A stretch of DNA of 64,000 nt, from the NCBI RefSeq assembly GCF_002005565.1, contig NZ_BDJC01000006.1, positions 62,001 through 126,000 of the forward strand, given 5' to 3'. Positions 53,761 through 62,334 of this stretch are shown here, piece by piece. The number at the start of each line of letters is the position of its first letter. Within the stretch, counting starts at the first letter, position 1. Origin of the DNA: Streptomyces sp. JHA26. Its GTDB lineage: Bacteria > Actinomycetota > Actinomycetes > Streptomycetales > Streptomycetaceae. The notes under the pieces were generated by a model, which saw nothing but the letters and a program-made list of their open reading frames with translations, had not been told where the DNA came from and did no database searches. The position numbers were made by a program, and so were the translations under genes.

Positions 53761-53928
53761 GAAACTGACAGTAACCCCAACGACCGTCTGCTTTCAGCAG
53801 TATGCGCCGGATAACAGAAGTTGTTCGCACGGCAGGGACGGAAGTGGTATACGCGCTCACTCCGGACGCCCCTGCCACCCGCGGGCCCCGCGACTCCCCG
53901 TGACCGACGGGGACCGGTTCCGGCCGCG

Positions 53929-55368
53929 TCAGCCCTCTCCGTTGGTCTTCCGGGTGTGCAGCTGCCGCGCCACCTCGGCGACCGATCCCGAAAGGGAGGG
54001 GTAGACCGTGAAGGCGTTCGCGATCTGCTCGACCGTCAGGTTGTTGTCGACGGCGATCGAGATGGGGTGGATGAGCTCGGAGGCGCGCGGCGCCACCACC
54101 ACACCGCCGACCACGATCTCGGTGCCGGGCCGGCAGAAGATCTTGACGAAGCCGTCCCGGATGCCCTGCATCTTGGCGCGCGGGTTGCGCAGCAGGGGCA
54201 GTTTCACCACCCGGGCGTCGATCTTGCCCGCGTCCACGTCGGCCTGCGAGTAGCCGACGGTGGCGATCTCGGGGTCGGTGAAGACGTTGGCGGAGACGGT
54301 CTTGAGGTTCAGCGGGGTCACCGCGTCGCCGAGGAAGTGGTACATGGCGATGCGTCCCTGCATCGCCGCCACCGAGGCCAGCGCGAAGACACCGGTGACG
54401 TCACCGGCGGCGTACACGCCGGGAGCCGAGGTCCTCGACACCCGGTCGGTCCGGATGTGCCCGGAGTCCTTGAGCTTGACCCCGGCCTCCTCCAGGCCCA
54501 TGCCCTCGGTGTTGGGGATGGCGCCGACGGCCATCAGGCAGTGCGACCCGGTGATGACGCGCCCGTCGGCCAGCGTCACCTCCACCCGGTCCCCGACGCG
54601 CTTGGCGGACTGGGCCCGCGACCGCGCCATGACGTTCATCCCGCGCCGTCGGAACACGTCCTCCAGGACGGCGGCGGCGTCCGGGTCCTCGCCGGGCAGC
54701 ACCCGGTCGCGCGAGGACACGAGCGTCACCTTGGACCCCAGCGCCTGGTAGGCGCCGGCGAACTCGGCACCGGTCACACCGGAGCCGACGACGATGAGCT
54801 CCTCCGGCAGCTCCTCCAGGTCGTAGACCTGGGTCCAGTTGAGGATGCGCTCACCGTCGGGCCGCGCGTCGGGGAGCTCCCTCGGGTGCCCGCCGGTCGC
54901 GATCAGCACCGCGTCCGCGGTCAGCGTCTCCTCGCTCCCGTCGGCGGCCCGCACCACGACCTTCCGCGACCCGTCGAGGGCCTGCATGCCCTCCAGCCGT
55001 CCGCGCCCGCGCACGACCCGCGCGCCCGCGCGCGTCACGGAGGCGGTGATGTCGTGGGACTGCGCCAGCGCGAGCCGCTTCACACGCCGGTTGACCTTGC
55101 CCAGGTCCACGCCGACCACCCGGGCGGCCTGCTCCATGGGCGGGGTGTCGTCGGCGACGATGATCCCCAGCTCCTCGTACGAGGAGTCGAAGGTGGTCAT
55201 CACCTCGGCCGTGGCGATCAGAGTCTTGGACGGCACGCAGTCGGTCAGCACCGACGCCCCGCCCAGGCCGTCGCAGTCGACGACGGTCACCTCCGCGCCG
55301 AGCTGCGCGGCCACCAGGGCCGCTTCGTATCCGCCGGGTCCGCCACCGATGATCACGATCCGAGTCAC
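53929..55368 (-). CDS. lpdA: LpdA-type NAD(P)H quinone reductase flavoprotein
   Basis: 479 residues. FAD and NAD(P) motifs (IVIIGGGPGGYEAALVAA near 3-20; VVGSGVTGAEFAGAYQAL near 175), the C-terminal dimer domain with YPSLSGS. The redox pair CxxxxC of dihydrolipoyl dehydrogenase is broken: GGASVLTDCVPSK has Ser at the first Cys position, exactly as in mycobacterial LpdA (Rv3303c), a quinone reductase. So it should not handle lipoamide. GTG 55368 is preferred since GACAAT ends 7 bases before it; an ATG 3 codons upstream overlaps that hexamer. Confidence 0.88.
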   Translation of the reverse strand: MTRIVIIGGGPGGYEAALVAAQLGAEVTVVDCDGLGGASVLTDCVPSKTLIATAEVMTTFDSSYEELGIIVADDTPPMEQAARVVGVDLGKVNRRVKRLALAQSHDITASVTRAGARVVRGRGRLEGMQALDGSRKVVVRAADGSEETLTADAVLIATGGHPRELPDARPDGERILNWTQVYDLEELPEELIVVGSGVTGAEFAGAYQALGSKVTLVSSRDRVLPGEDPDAAAVLEDVFRRRGMNVMARSRAQSAKRVGDRVEVTLADGRVITGSHCLMAVGAIPNTEGMGLEEAGVKLKDSGHIRTDRVSRTSAPGVYAAGDVTGVFALASVAAMQGRIAMYHFLGDAVTPLNLKTVSANVFTDPEIATVGYSQADVDAGKIDARVVKLPLLRNPRAKMQGIRDGFVKIFCRPGTEIVVGGVVVAPRASELIHPISIAVDNNLTVEQIANAFTVYPSLSGSVAEVARQLHTRKTNGEG

Positions 55369-55463
55369 GTACTCCATTGTCCCGCACCGCACGACGGGGG
55401 ACCGTCCGGGGGCACGTCTGTGACGACGGCGACACCCGGGACGCCTGCCGTACGCTCTCCCCC

Positions 55464-55901
55464 ATGTCGCTCTACGCCGCATACGCCGGCAACCTCGACG
55501 CGCGGTTGATGACCCGTCGCGCCCCGCACTCGCCGCTGCGTGCCACCGGCTGGCTGAACGGGTGGCGGCTGACCTTCGGGGGCGAGCACATGGGCTGGGA
55601 GGGCGCGCTCGCGACCCTGGTGGAGGACCCGCTCTCCCAGGTCTTCGTCGCCCTGTACGACCTCGCCCCGATGGACGAGGACTCGCTCGACCGCTGGGAG
55701 GGCGTGGGCCTGGACATATACCGCCGCGTGCGCGTGCGCGTCCACACCCTGGACGGCGAGGAGGGCGCCTGGACGTACGTCCTGAACGCCTACGAGGGCG
55801 GCCTGCCCTCCGCCCGCTACCTGGGTGAGGTGGCCGACGCGGCGGAATCGGCGGGCGCGCCCCACGACTACGTCATGGAGCTCCGCAAGCGCCCCTGCTG
55901 A
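55464..55901 (+). CDS. gamma-glutamylcyclotransferase-like protein
   Basis: 145 residues. The AIG2/GGCT fold: start [15 protein letters not shown] (the usual YGSNL loop is YAGNL), then [23 protein letters not shown] containing the catalytic-type glutamate. It may form 5-oxoproline from gamma-glutamyl amines or a related reaction. TACGCT (55451-55456) is 7 bases from ATG. Divergent from lpdA. Confidence 0.8.
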   Translation: MSLYAAYAGNLDARLMTRRAPHSPLRATGWLNGWRLTFGGEHMGWEGALATLVEDPLSQVFVALYDLAPMDEDSLDRWEGVGLDIYRRVRVRVHTLDGEEGAWTYVLNAYEGGLPSARYLGEVADAAESAGAPHDYVMELRKRPC

Positions 55902-55958
55902 GCGGCGCCCTCGTCGGAAACGACAAAACAACAATCACGATCCCGTGAGCTCCGTCAT

Positions 55959-55988
55959 CTACGCGCGTAGGCGCAAACCGGCTACCCT
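55959..55988 (+). promoter_or_regulatory. deoD promoter with CTACGCGCGTAG operator
   Basis: The palindrome CTACGCGCGTAG (55959-55970) lies 12 bases before TACCCT (55983-55988), a -10 located 7 bases before the GTG. The same palindrome occurs at the deoC promoter (59902-59913). Confidence 0.65.
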
Positions 55989-55995
55989 CATCGGC

Positions 55996-56820
55996 GTGAA
56001 CGCATCTCTTCTTCCGGACGACATCCAGGGCGACCCCTACGCCGCCGCCGACGCCGCCGCGGCCCGCCTGCGCGAACTCACCGGCGCCGAGACCCACGAC
56101 GTAGCCCTCGTGATGGGCTCCGGCTGGGCACCGGCCGTGGACGCCCTGGGCGACCCCGAGGCCGATCTCCAGGTCACCGACCTGCCGGGCTTCCCCAAGC
56201 CCGCAGTGGAGGGTCACGGCGGCAGGATCCGCTCGTACTCCATCGGCGACAAGCGCGCGCTGGTCTTCCTGGGCCGCACCCACTACTACGAGGGCCACGG
56301 CGTGGCCGCCGTCTCCCACGGCGTCCGCACGGCCGTCGCCGCCGGCGCCAAGACGATCATCCTGACCAACGGCTGCGGCGGCCTGCGCGAGGGCATGCGC
56401 CCCGGCCAGCCGGTCCTGATCAGCGACCACATCAACCTCACCGCCACCTCCCCCATCGTGGGCGCGAACTTCGTCGACCTCACCGACCTCTACTCCCCCC
56501 GCCTGCGCGCCCTGTGCAAGGAGGTGGACCCCACGCTGGAGGAGGGCGTCTACGCCCAGTTCCCCGGCCCGCACTACGAGACCCCGGCCGAGATCCGCAT
56601 GGCCCGCGTCATCGGTGCCGACCTGGTGGGCATGTCGACGGTCCTGGAGGCGATCGCCGCCCGCGAGGCCGGCGCGGAGGTGCTGGGCATCTCGCTGGTG
56701 ACCAACCTCGCCGCCGGCATGACGGGCGAGCCCCTCAACCACGAGGAGGTCCTCCAGGCGGGCCGCGATTCCGCGACGCGGATGGGCGCGCTGCTGACGC
56801 AGGTACTGGGCCGGCTGTAG
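55996..56820 (+). CDS. deoD: purine nucleoside phosphorylase (trimeric type)
   Basis: 274 residues. Trimeric PNP motifs: [14 protein letters not shown] phosphate loop near 37, [11 protein letters not shown] and [12 protein letters not shown] near 70-95, and TNGCGGL near 125. Splits purine (deoxy)ribonucleosides with phosphate into base and (deoxy)ribose-1-phosphate. The latter feeds the mutase coded next and then deoC. GTG start, leaderless by its -10 spacing. Located next to lpdA and GGCT as in mycobacteria (Rv3303c-Rv3308 order). Confidence 0.92.
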   Translation: MNASLLPDDIQGDPYAAADAAAARLRELTGAETHDVALVMGSGWAPAVDALGDPEADLQVTDLPGFPKPAVEGHGGRIRSYSIGDKRALVFLGRTHYYEGHGVAAVSHGVRTAVAAGAKTIILTNGCGGLREGMRPGQPVLISDHINLTATSPIVGANFVDLTDLYSPRLRALCKEVDPTLEEGVYAQFPGPHYETPAEIRMARVIGADLVGMSTVLEAIAAREAGAEVLGISLVTNLAAGMTGEPLNHEEVLQAGRDSATRMGALLTQVLGRL

Positions 56821-56873
56821 CCGACGCGCCCCGGCGCTGCCGGGGCGCCTCCCCGACCGTTCGGGCACTGGGG

Positions 56874-57093
56874 GGTACGCCCGAGCGGGGTGACGGCCGT
56901 CAGTCGCGTACGGCGGGAAGGGGACGTGCGGGGGGTGTCCGCCCGCAGCGGTCGGCGCGTCCACGCCCCGCCTGCTGTCGAGGAACCGATTCCGCGCCGT
57001 TCCGAGGACGGACACCCCCGGCGCGGCCCCGCCCCACAGACCGCCCAAGGCGCCACGCGCACCCCCACCGGACCCGCACAGGCGCCGCAGGCA
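56874..57093 (+). repeat. ~220-bp dispersed repeat, copy B
   Basis: Second copy of 46064-46286, same orientation. Inverted ends GGGGGGTGTCCG (56930-56941) and CGGACACCCCC (57009-57019). Sits in the 319-base gap between deoD and the phosphosugar mutase gene. Confidence 0.7.
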
Positions 57094-57139
57094 TCACGTA
57101 CGACCGACCCCCCACCGACCACATGAGAGGCTGACCGAC

Positions 57140-58789
57140 GTGCACGACGACGACCTCCTCGCACGCGCCAGGACATGGCTGGCCGAGGACCCCGACGCGG
57201 ACACCCGCGCGGAGCTCGCCAAGCTCATCGACACCGAGGACCACGCCGAGCTCGCCGCACGTTTCGCCGGCACCCTCCAGTTCGGCACGGCGGGCCTGCG
57301 CGGCGAACTGGGCGCCGGTCCGATGCGCATGAACCGCTCCGTCGTCATCCGGGCCGCCGCAGGCCTCGCCGCGTACCTCAAGAAGCAGGGGACCCCCCAC
57401 GGGGACGACACGGCCGGCCTCGTCGTCATCGGCTACGACGCCCGCCACAAGTCCGCGGACTTCGCCCGCGACACCGCCGCCGTCATGACCGGCGCCGGTC
57501 TGCGGGCGGCCGTCCTCCCCCGCCCCCTCCCCACCCCCGTCCTGGCGTTCGCCATCCGGCACCTCGGCGCGGTCGCCGGAGTCGAGGTCACCGCCAGCCA
57601 CAACCCGCCCCGCGACAACGGCTACAAGGTCTACCTCGGCGACGGCTCCCAGATCGTGCCCCCCGCCGACGCCGGCATCGCCGCGGAGATCGACGCCGTC
57701 CGTTCCCTGGACGACGTCCCCCGCCCCACCACCGGCTGGCAGACCCTGGGCGACGACGTCCTGGACGCCTACCTCGCCCGCACGGACGCGGTCCTCTCCC
57801 CCGGCTCCCCCCGTACCGCCCGCACCGTCTACACGGCGATGCACGGCGTCGGCAAGGACGCCCTCCTCGCCGCCTTCGCCCGCGCCGGTTTCCCGGAGCC
57901 GGTCCTCGTCGCCGAGCAGGCCGATCCCGACCCGGACTTCCCCACCGTCGCCTTCCCCAACCCGGAAGAGCCCGGTGCGATGGACCTGGCCTTCGCGAAG
58001 GCCCGCGAGACCGGCCCGGACCTGGTCATCGCCAACGACCCGGACGCCGACCGCTGCGCCGTCGCGGTGCACGACGGCACCGACTGGCGCATGCTCCGCG
58101 GCGACGAGGTCGGTGCGCTCCTCGCCGCCCACCTGGTCGCCCGCGGAGCGCACGGCACGTTCGCCGAGTCGATCGTCTCCTCCTCCCTCCTCGGCCGCAT
58201 CGCCGAGAAGGCGGGCCTGCCGTACGAGGAGACCCTGACCGGCTTCAAGTGGATCGCCCGCGTGGAGAACATCCGCTACGGCTACGAGGAGGCCCTCGGC
58301 TACTGCGTCGACCCGGAGGGCGTCCGCGACAAGGACGGCATCACCGCGGCGCTGCTGGTCACGGAACTCGCCTCCGTCCTCAAGGCGGAGGGCCGCACCC
58401 TCCTGGACCTCCTCGACGACCTCGCCGTGGAGCACGGCCTGCACGCCACCGACCAGCTCTCGGTCCGCGTCGAGGACCTCTCCCTGATCGCCGCCGCGAT
58501 GCACCGCCTGCGCGAGCAGCCCCCCACGCGCCTCGCCGGTCTGCCGGTCACGAAGGCCGAGGACCTCACCCGGGGCACGGACACGCTCCCGCCCACGGAC
58601 GGCCTGCGCTACACGCTCGACGGCGCCCGGGTGATCGTCCGCCCGAGCGGCACGGAGCCCAAGCTGAAGTGCTACCTGGAGGTCGTCGTCCCGGTCGCCG
58701 CGCACACCGGCCTCCCCGAGGCCCGCGCGAGGGCGACGGAGCTGCTGGCGGCACTGAAGCAGGACCTCTCGGCAGCGGCGGGCATCTGA
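57140..58789 (+). CDS. phospho-sugar mutase (phosphopentomutase/phosphoglucomutase type)
   Basis: 549 residues, alpha-D-phosphohexomutase family. Active-site serine in TASHNPPRDNGYK near 155; metal loop NDPDADRCAV near 300; sugar-phosphate-binding RPSGTEPK near 505. Could convert (deoxy)ribose-1-phosphate to the 5-phosphate or glucose-1- to glucose-6-phosphate; context with deoD and deoC favours pentose. The mycobacterial counterpart in the same place is pmmB. GTG start at 57140. Confidence 0.85.
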   Translation: MHDDDLLARARTWLAEDPDADTRAELAKLIDTEDHAELAARFAGTLQFGTAGLRGELGAGPMRMNRSVVIRAAAGLAAYLKKQGTPHGDDTAGLVVIGYDARHKSADFARDTAAVMTGAGLRAAVLPRPLPTPVLAFAIRHLGAVAGVEVTASHNPPRDNGYKVYLGDGSQIVPPADAGIAAEIDAVRSLDDVPRPTTGWQTLGDDVLDAYLARTDAVLSPGSPRTARTVYTAMHGVGKDALLAAFARAGFPEPVLVAEQADPDPDFPTVAFPNPEEPGAMDLAFAKARETGPDLVIANDPDADRCAVAVHDGTDWRMLRGDEVGALLAAHLVARGAHGTFAESIVSSSLLGRIAEKAGLPYEETLTGFKWIARVENIRYGYEEALGYCVDPEGVRDKDGITAALLVTELASVLKAEGRTLLDLLDDLAVEHGLHATDQLSVRVEDLSLIAAAMHRLREQPPTRLAGLPVTKAEDLTRGTDTLPPTDGLRYTLDGARVIVRPSGTEPKLKCYLEVVVPVAAHTGLPEARARATELLAALKQDLSAAAGI

Positions 58790-58821
58790 CAGGAGCCTTC
58801 AGGCTTCCGCCCGGGCCCTGA

Positions 58822-58856
58822 CCCCGGCCCCGGCCCCGGCCCCGGCCCCGGCCCCG
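58822..58856 (+). repeat. CCCCGG tandem repeat
   Basis: Five complete CCCCGG units and a partial sixth between the mutase stop and its terminator hairpin. A simple sequence that may vary in copy number. Confidence 0.8.
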
Positions 58857-58857
58857 A

Positions 58858-58891
58858 CGATGGGGTGCCCCCACCCGGCGGCACCCCATCG
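58858..58891. terminator. hairpin after the phosphosugar mutase
   Basis: CGATGGGGTGCC (58858-58869) and GGCACCCCATCG (58880-58891), 12-bp perfect stem, then GGTGTTTTCCC. The rest of the 301-base gap to 59090 has degenerate CCGGAAG-type repeats (about 59038-59090) and no gene. Confidence 0.8.
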
Positions 58892-59090
58892 GGTGTTTTC
58901 CCACCCGTCGCCCCGCCCTGCGCACTCCTGGCCGCCCTCCGGGCAACGGTGGACCGGAGGGCGCACCACCGAACACCGCCGGACGCCCCGTAGCGGGACG
59001 ACCCACGACGGCCGGTCACATCACCCCGGGCCAGGAGCCCGGAAACCCAGGAGTCCGGAAGCTCGGAAACCCGGAAGCCCGGAAGGGCCG

Positions 59091-59819
59091 TCACCCCACC
59101 CCCAGCAGCACCGCCAGCAGCACGGCCCCCGCCACCGCCGGCGCGACGACCTCGTAGGCCCAGCGGACGGTGACCCCGCCCTGCGCGGCACCGCCCTGCG
59201 CGGCCTCACCCCGTGCGGCACCGCCCTGTTCCGAGGCCCGCAGTTCGCGTGCCTCGAGCAGTTCCCGCAGCTCGTCCATGGCCCGGTCGCCCTCCGCCCG
59301 CACCGGCCCGTCGGCGAGGGCCCCGGACCCGGCGCCCCGGGCGCCGCCGGTCGGGCCCCCGAGGCCGCCGCGCCCGCGGGTGTCCCCGGCCAGGCGCCGT
59401 TCCTCCCGCTGCGCCGCCTTCTTGCGGGCACGCAGCGAGACGGGGATGGCCCACAGCTGGTACTTGGTGCCGTCCTGGCCGTAGACCTCGTTGGAGTAGC
59501 CGGACCGCAGCGAGGCGACCTGGTCCCAGGGCAGTACGACGACGCGGAGGGGGTTGCGGACGCGCAGCCGCTCCTCGTTCGCGAAGACGGCGGGCCGCAC
59601 CGTGTAGGCGGCGGCGAGCGGCACGACGAGCAGCATCACGGCGAGCGCCTTCCACGGGGTGTCCCCCTCGCCGGAGACCACCGCGTCGATGCCGAGCCAG
59701 GCGACGAGGGCGAGCAGCAGGACGCCGCCGAGGATGCCCGCGGGCGAGCGGTAGACCCGGTCCTTGGGCTCGGGTGCCGAAGGGCGGGGCGAGGGTGACT
59801 GGGGCTCCGGGGTCGTCAT
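59091..59819 (-). CDS. PH-domain membrane protein
   Basis: 242 residues. Two N-terminal helices (about 28-48 and 60-75), then an actinobacterial PH-like domain (about 80-130) with the LRVRNPLRVVVLPWDQVASLR core. Long linker, then a C-terminal helix near the end (VVAPAVAGAVLLAVLLGVG). Function unknown; such proteins often sit near division or cell-envelope genes. CACAAT (59827-59832) is 7 bases before ATG. Divergent from deoC. Confidence 0.8.
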   Translation of the reverse strand: MTTPEPQSPSPRPSAPEPKDRVYRSPAGILGGVLLLALVAWLGIDAVVSGEGDTPWKALAVMLLVVPLAAAYTVRPAVFANEERLRVRNPLRVVVLPWDQVASLRSGYSNEVYGQDGTKYQLWAIPVSLRARKKAAQREERRLAGDTRGRGGLGGPTGGARGAGSGALADGPVRAEGDRAMDELRELLEARELRASEQGGAARGEAAQGGAAQGGVTVRWAYEVVAPAVAGAVLLAVLLGVG

Positions 59820-59901
59820 GCTGCCGATTGTGCCCGACGGGCCGGGCGCCCTTCGGCCGCGGTGCCGGCCGACGGGACGGGCGCCGGGGGCTGTACAGCC
59901 G

Positions 59902-59920
59902 CTACGCGCGTAGATATGCT
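59902..59920 (+). promoter_or_regulatory. deoC promoter with CTACGCGCGTAG operator
   Basis: CTACGCGCGTAG (59902-59913) lies directly before TATGCT (59915-59920), so a bound repressor would cover the -10. TATGCT is 6 bases from the GTG start. Confidence 0.65.
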
Positions 59921-59926
59921 CGGCTG

Positions 59927-60892
59927 GTGACCATGCCCACTACCGCACCCACAGCTCACGCTCTCTCGGACGTCACCGCGTCCGACAGCACGCTGCGCCG
60001 CTTCCTGCACGGGCTGCCCGGCGTCGACGCGGTCGGCCTGGAGGCGCGCGCCGCGTCCCTCGGCACCCGTTCCATCAAGACCACCGCGAAGGCGTACGCC
60101 ATCGACCTCGCCATCTCGATGGTCGACCTGACGACGCTGGAAGGCGCGGACACCCCGGGCAAGGTCCGGGCGCTCGGCGCCAAGGCGGTCCACCCCGACC
60201 CCACGGACCGCGCCACGCCCAGCACGGCCGCGGTCTGCGTCTATCCCGACATGGTGGCCGCGGCCAAGGAGGCCGTCGCCGGCTCCGGCGTGAAGGTCGC
60301 CTCCGTCGCCACCGCCTTCCCGGCCGGCCGCGCCGCCCTGGAGGTGAAGCTCGCCGACGTGAAGGACGCCGTCGCCGCGGGCGCCGACGAGATCGACATG
60401 GTCATCGACCGTGGCGCGTTCCTCGCCGGCAAGTACCTCAAGGTGTACGACGAGATCGTCGCCGTGAAGGCGGCCTGCGGCACGAGCGCCCGCCTCAAGG
60501 TCATCTTCGAGACCGGCGAGCTGTCGACGTACGACAACATCCGTCGCGCCTCCTGGCTGGGCATGCTCGCCGGCGCCGACTTCATCAAGACCTCCACCGG
60601 CAAGGTCGCGGTGAACGCCACCCCCGCCAACACCCTGCTGATGCTCGAGGCCGTTCGGGACTTCCGGGCGCAGACCGGCGTCCAGGTCGGCGTGAAGCCG
60701 GCCGGCGGGATCCGCACCAGCAAGGACGCGATCAAGTTCCTCGTCCTGGTCAACGAGACCGTCGGCGACGACTGGCTGGACAACCACTGGTTCCGCTTCG
60801 GCGCCTCCTCGCTCCTGAACGACCTGCTGATGCAGCGTCAGAAGCTGGCCACCGGCCGCTACTCCGGCCCCGACTACGTGACGGTGGACTGA
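59927..60892 (+). CDS. deoC: deoxyribose-phosphate aldolase
   Basis: 321 residues, with the class I aldolase barrel. The Schiff-base lysine region is DFIKTSTGK near 225, with VKPAGGIRTS near 255. Splits deoxyribose-5-phosphate to acetaldehyde and glyceraldehyde-3-phosphate. The next gene, an aldehyde dehydrogenase 5 bases later, can oxidise the acetaldehyde. An N-terminal extension of about 30 residues precedes the core. GTG at 59927 is preferred on promoter spacing; ATG 59933 is possible. Confidence 0.95.
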   Translation: MTMPTTAPTAHALSDVTASDSTLRRFLHGLPGVDAVGLEARAASLGTRSIKTTAKAYAIDLAISMVDLTTLEGADTPGKVRALGAKAVHPDPTDRATPSTAAVCVYPDMVAAAKEAVAGSGVKVASVATAFPAGRAALEVKLADVKDAVAAGADEIDMVIDRGAFLAGKYLKVYDEIVAVKAACGTSARLKVIFETGELSTYDNIRRASWLGMLAGADFIKTSTGKVAVNATPANTLLMLEAVRDFRAQTGVQVGVKPAGGIRTSKDAIKFLVLVNETVGDDWLDNHWFRFGASSLLNDLLMQRQKLATGRYSGPDYVTVD

Positions 60893-60897
60893 TCCCC

Positions 60898-62334
60898 ATG
60901 GCTTCCGCATTCGAGTACGCACCGGCGCCCGAGTCCCGCTCGGTCGTCGACATCGCCCCCGCCTACGGCCTGTTCGTCGACGGCGAGTTCGTCGACGCGG
61001 CCGACGGCAAGGTCTTCAAGACGGTCAGCCCGAGCACGGAGGAGGTCCTCTCCGAGGTCGCCCAGGCCGGTGCCGAGGACGTCGACCGCGCGGTGAGGGC
61101 GGCCCGCAAGGCGTTCGAGAAGTGGTCGGCGCTGCCCGGCTCCGAGCGCGCCAAGTACCTGTTCCGCATCGCGCGGATCATCCAGGAGCGCAGCCGCGAG
61201 CTGGCCGTCCTGGAGACGCTGGACAACGGCAAGCCGATCAGGGAGACCCGCGACGCGGACCTCCCGCTGGTCGCCGCGCACTTCTTCTACTACGCCGGCT
61301 GGGCCGACAAGCTCGACCACGCCGGTTTCGGCCCGGGCCCGAAGCCGCTGGGCGTGGCGGGCCAGGTCATCCCCTGGAACTTCCCGCTGCTCATGCTGGC
61401 GTGGAAGATCGCCCCGGCGCTGGCGACGGGCAACACGGTGGTCCTCAAGCCCGCCGAGACGACCCCTCTCTCCGCCCTGTTCTTCGCCGACATCTGCCGC
61501 CAGGCGGGCCTGCCCAGGGGTGTCGTCAACATCCTCCCGGGCTACGGCGACGCCGGTGCCGCGCTCGTCGCGCACCCCGACGTGAACAAGGTCGCCTTCA
61601 CCGGCTCCACGGCCGTCGGCAAGGAGATCGCGCGCACGGTCGCGGGCACCCGCAAGAAGCTGACGCTGGAGCTGGGCGGCAAGGGCGCCAACATCGTCTT
61701 CGACGACGCGCCCGTGGACCAGGCCGTCGAGGGCATCGTCAACGGCATCTTCTTCAACCAGGGCCAGGTCTGCTGCGCGGGCTCCCGCCTCCTCGTCCAG
61801 GAGTCGATCCACGACGAGCTGCTGGACTCCCTCAAGCGCCGCCTGTCCACGCTGCGCCTGGGCGACCCGCTGGACAAGAACACGGACATCGGCGCGATCA
61901 ACTCCGCCGAGCAGCTGGCCCGGATCACCGCGCTCGCCGACCGCGGCGAGGCGGAGGGCGCCGAGCGCTGGTCCCCGGCCTGCGAACTGCCCTCCTCCGG
62001 CTACTGGTTCGCCCCGACGCTCTTCACGAACGTCACCCAGGCACACACCGTCGCCCGCGACGAGATCTTCGGCCCGGTGCTGTCGGTCCTCACCTTCCGC
62101 ACCCCGGACGAGGCCGTGGCCAAGGCCAACAACACCCCGTACGGCCTGTCGGCGGGCATCTGGACGGAGAAGGGCTCGCGCATCCTCGCGGTCGCGAACA
62201 AGCTCCGCGCGGGCGTGATCTGGTCCAACACGTTCAACAAGTTCGACCCGACCTCGCCGTTCGGCGGATACAAGGAGTCGGGCTTCGGCCGCGAGGGCGG
62301 CCGCCACGGCCTGGAGGCGTACCTCGATGTCTGA
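60898..62334 (+). CDS. aldehyde dehydrogenase (active-site complete)
   Basis: 478 residues. Catalytic Cys292 in NQGQVCCAGSR and general-base Glu258 in LELGGKGAN, plus VIPWNFPLLM and FTGST for NAD binding. Probably oxidises the acetaldehyde produced by DeoC. ATG at 60898 overlaps nothing and follows deoC by 5 bases. Overlaps the next, shorter ALDH-like gene by 8 bases. Confidence 0.93.
   Translation: MASAFEYAPAPESRSVVDIAPAYGLFVDGEFVDAADGKVFKTVSPSTEEVLSEVAQAGAEDVDRAVRAARKAFEKWSALPGSERAKYLFRIARIIQERSRELAVLETLDNGKPIRETRDADLPLVAAHFFYYAGWADKLDHAGFGPGPKPLGVAGQVIPWNFPLLMLAWKIAPALATGNTVVLKPAETTPLSALFFADICRQAGLPRGVVNILPGYGDAGAALVAHPDVNKVAFTGSTAVGKEIARTVAGTRKKLTLELGGKGANIVFDDAPVDQAVEGIVNGIFFNQGQVCCAGSRLLVQESIHDELLDSLKRRLSTLRLGDPLDKNTDIGAINSAEQLARITALADRGEAEGAERWSPACELPSSGYWFAPTLFTNVTQAHTVARDEIFGPVLSVLTFRTPDEAVAKANNTPYGLSAGIWTEKGSRILAVANKLRAGVIWSNTFNKFDPTSPFGGYKESGFGREGGRHGLEAYLDV

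Noticed and set aside
58822..58856. CCCCGG array considered as a possible CRISPR or binding array
   Set aside because: Units are 6 bases with no spacers; it is a simple tandem repeat.
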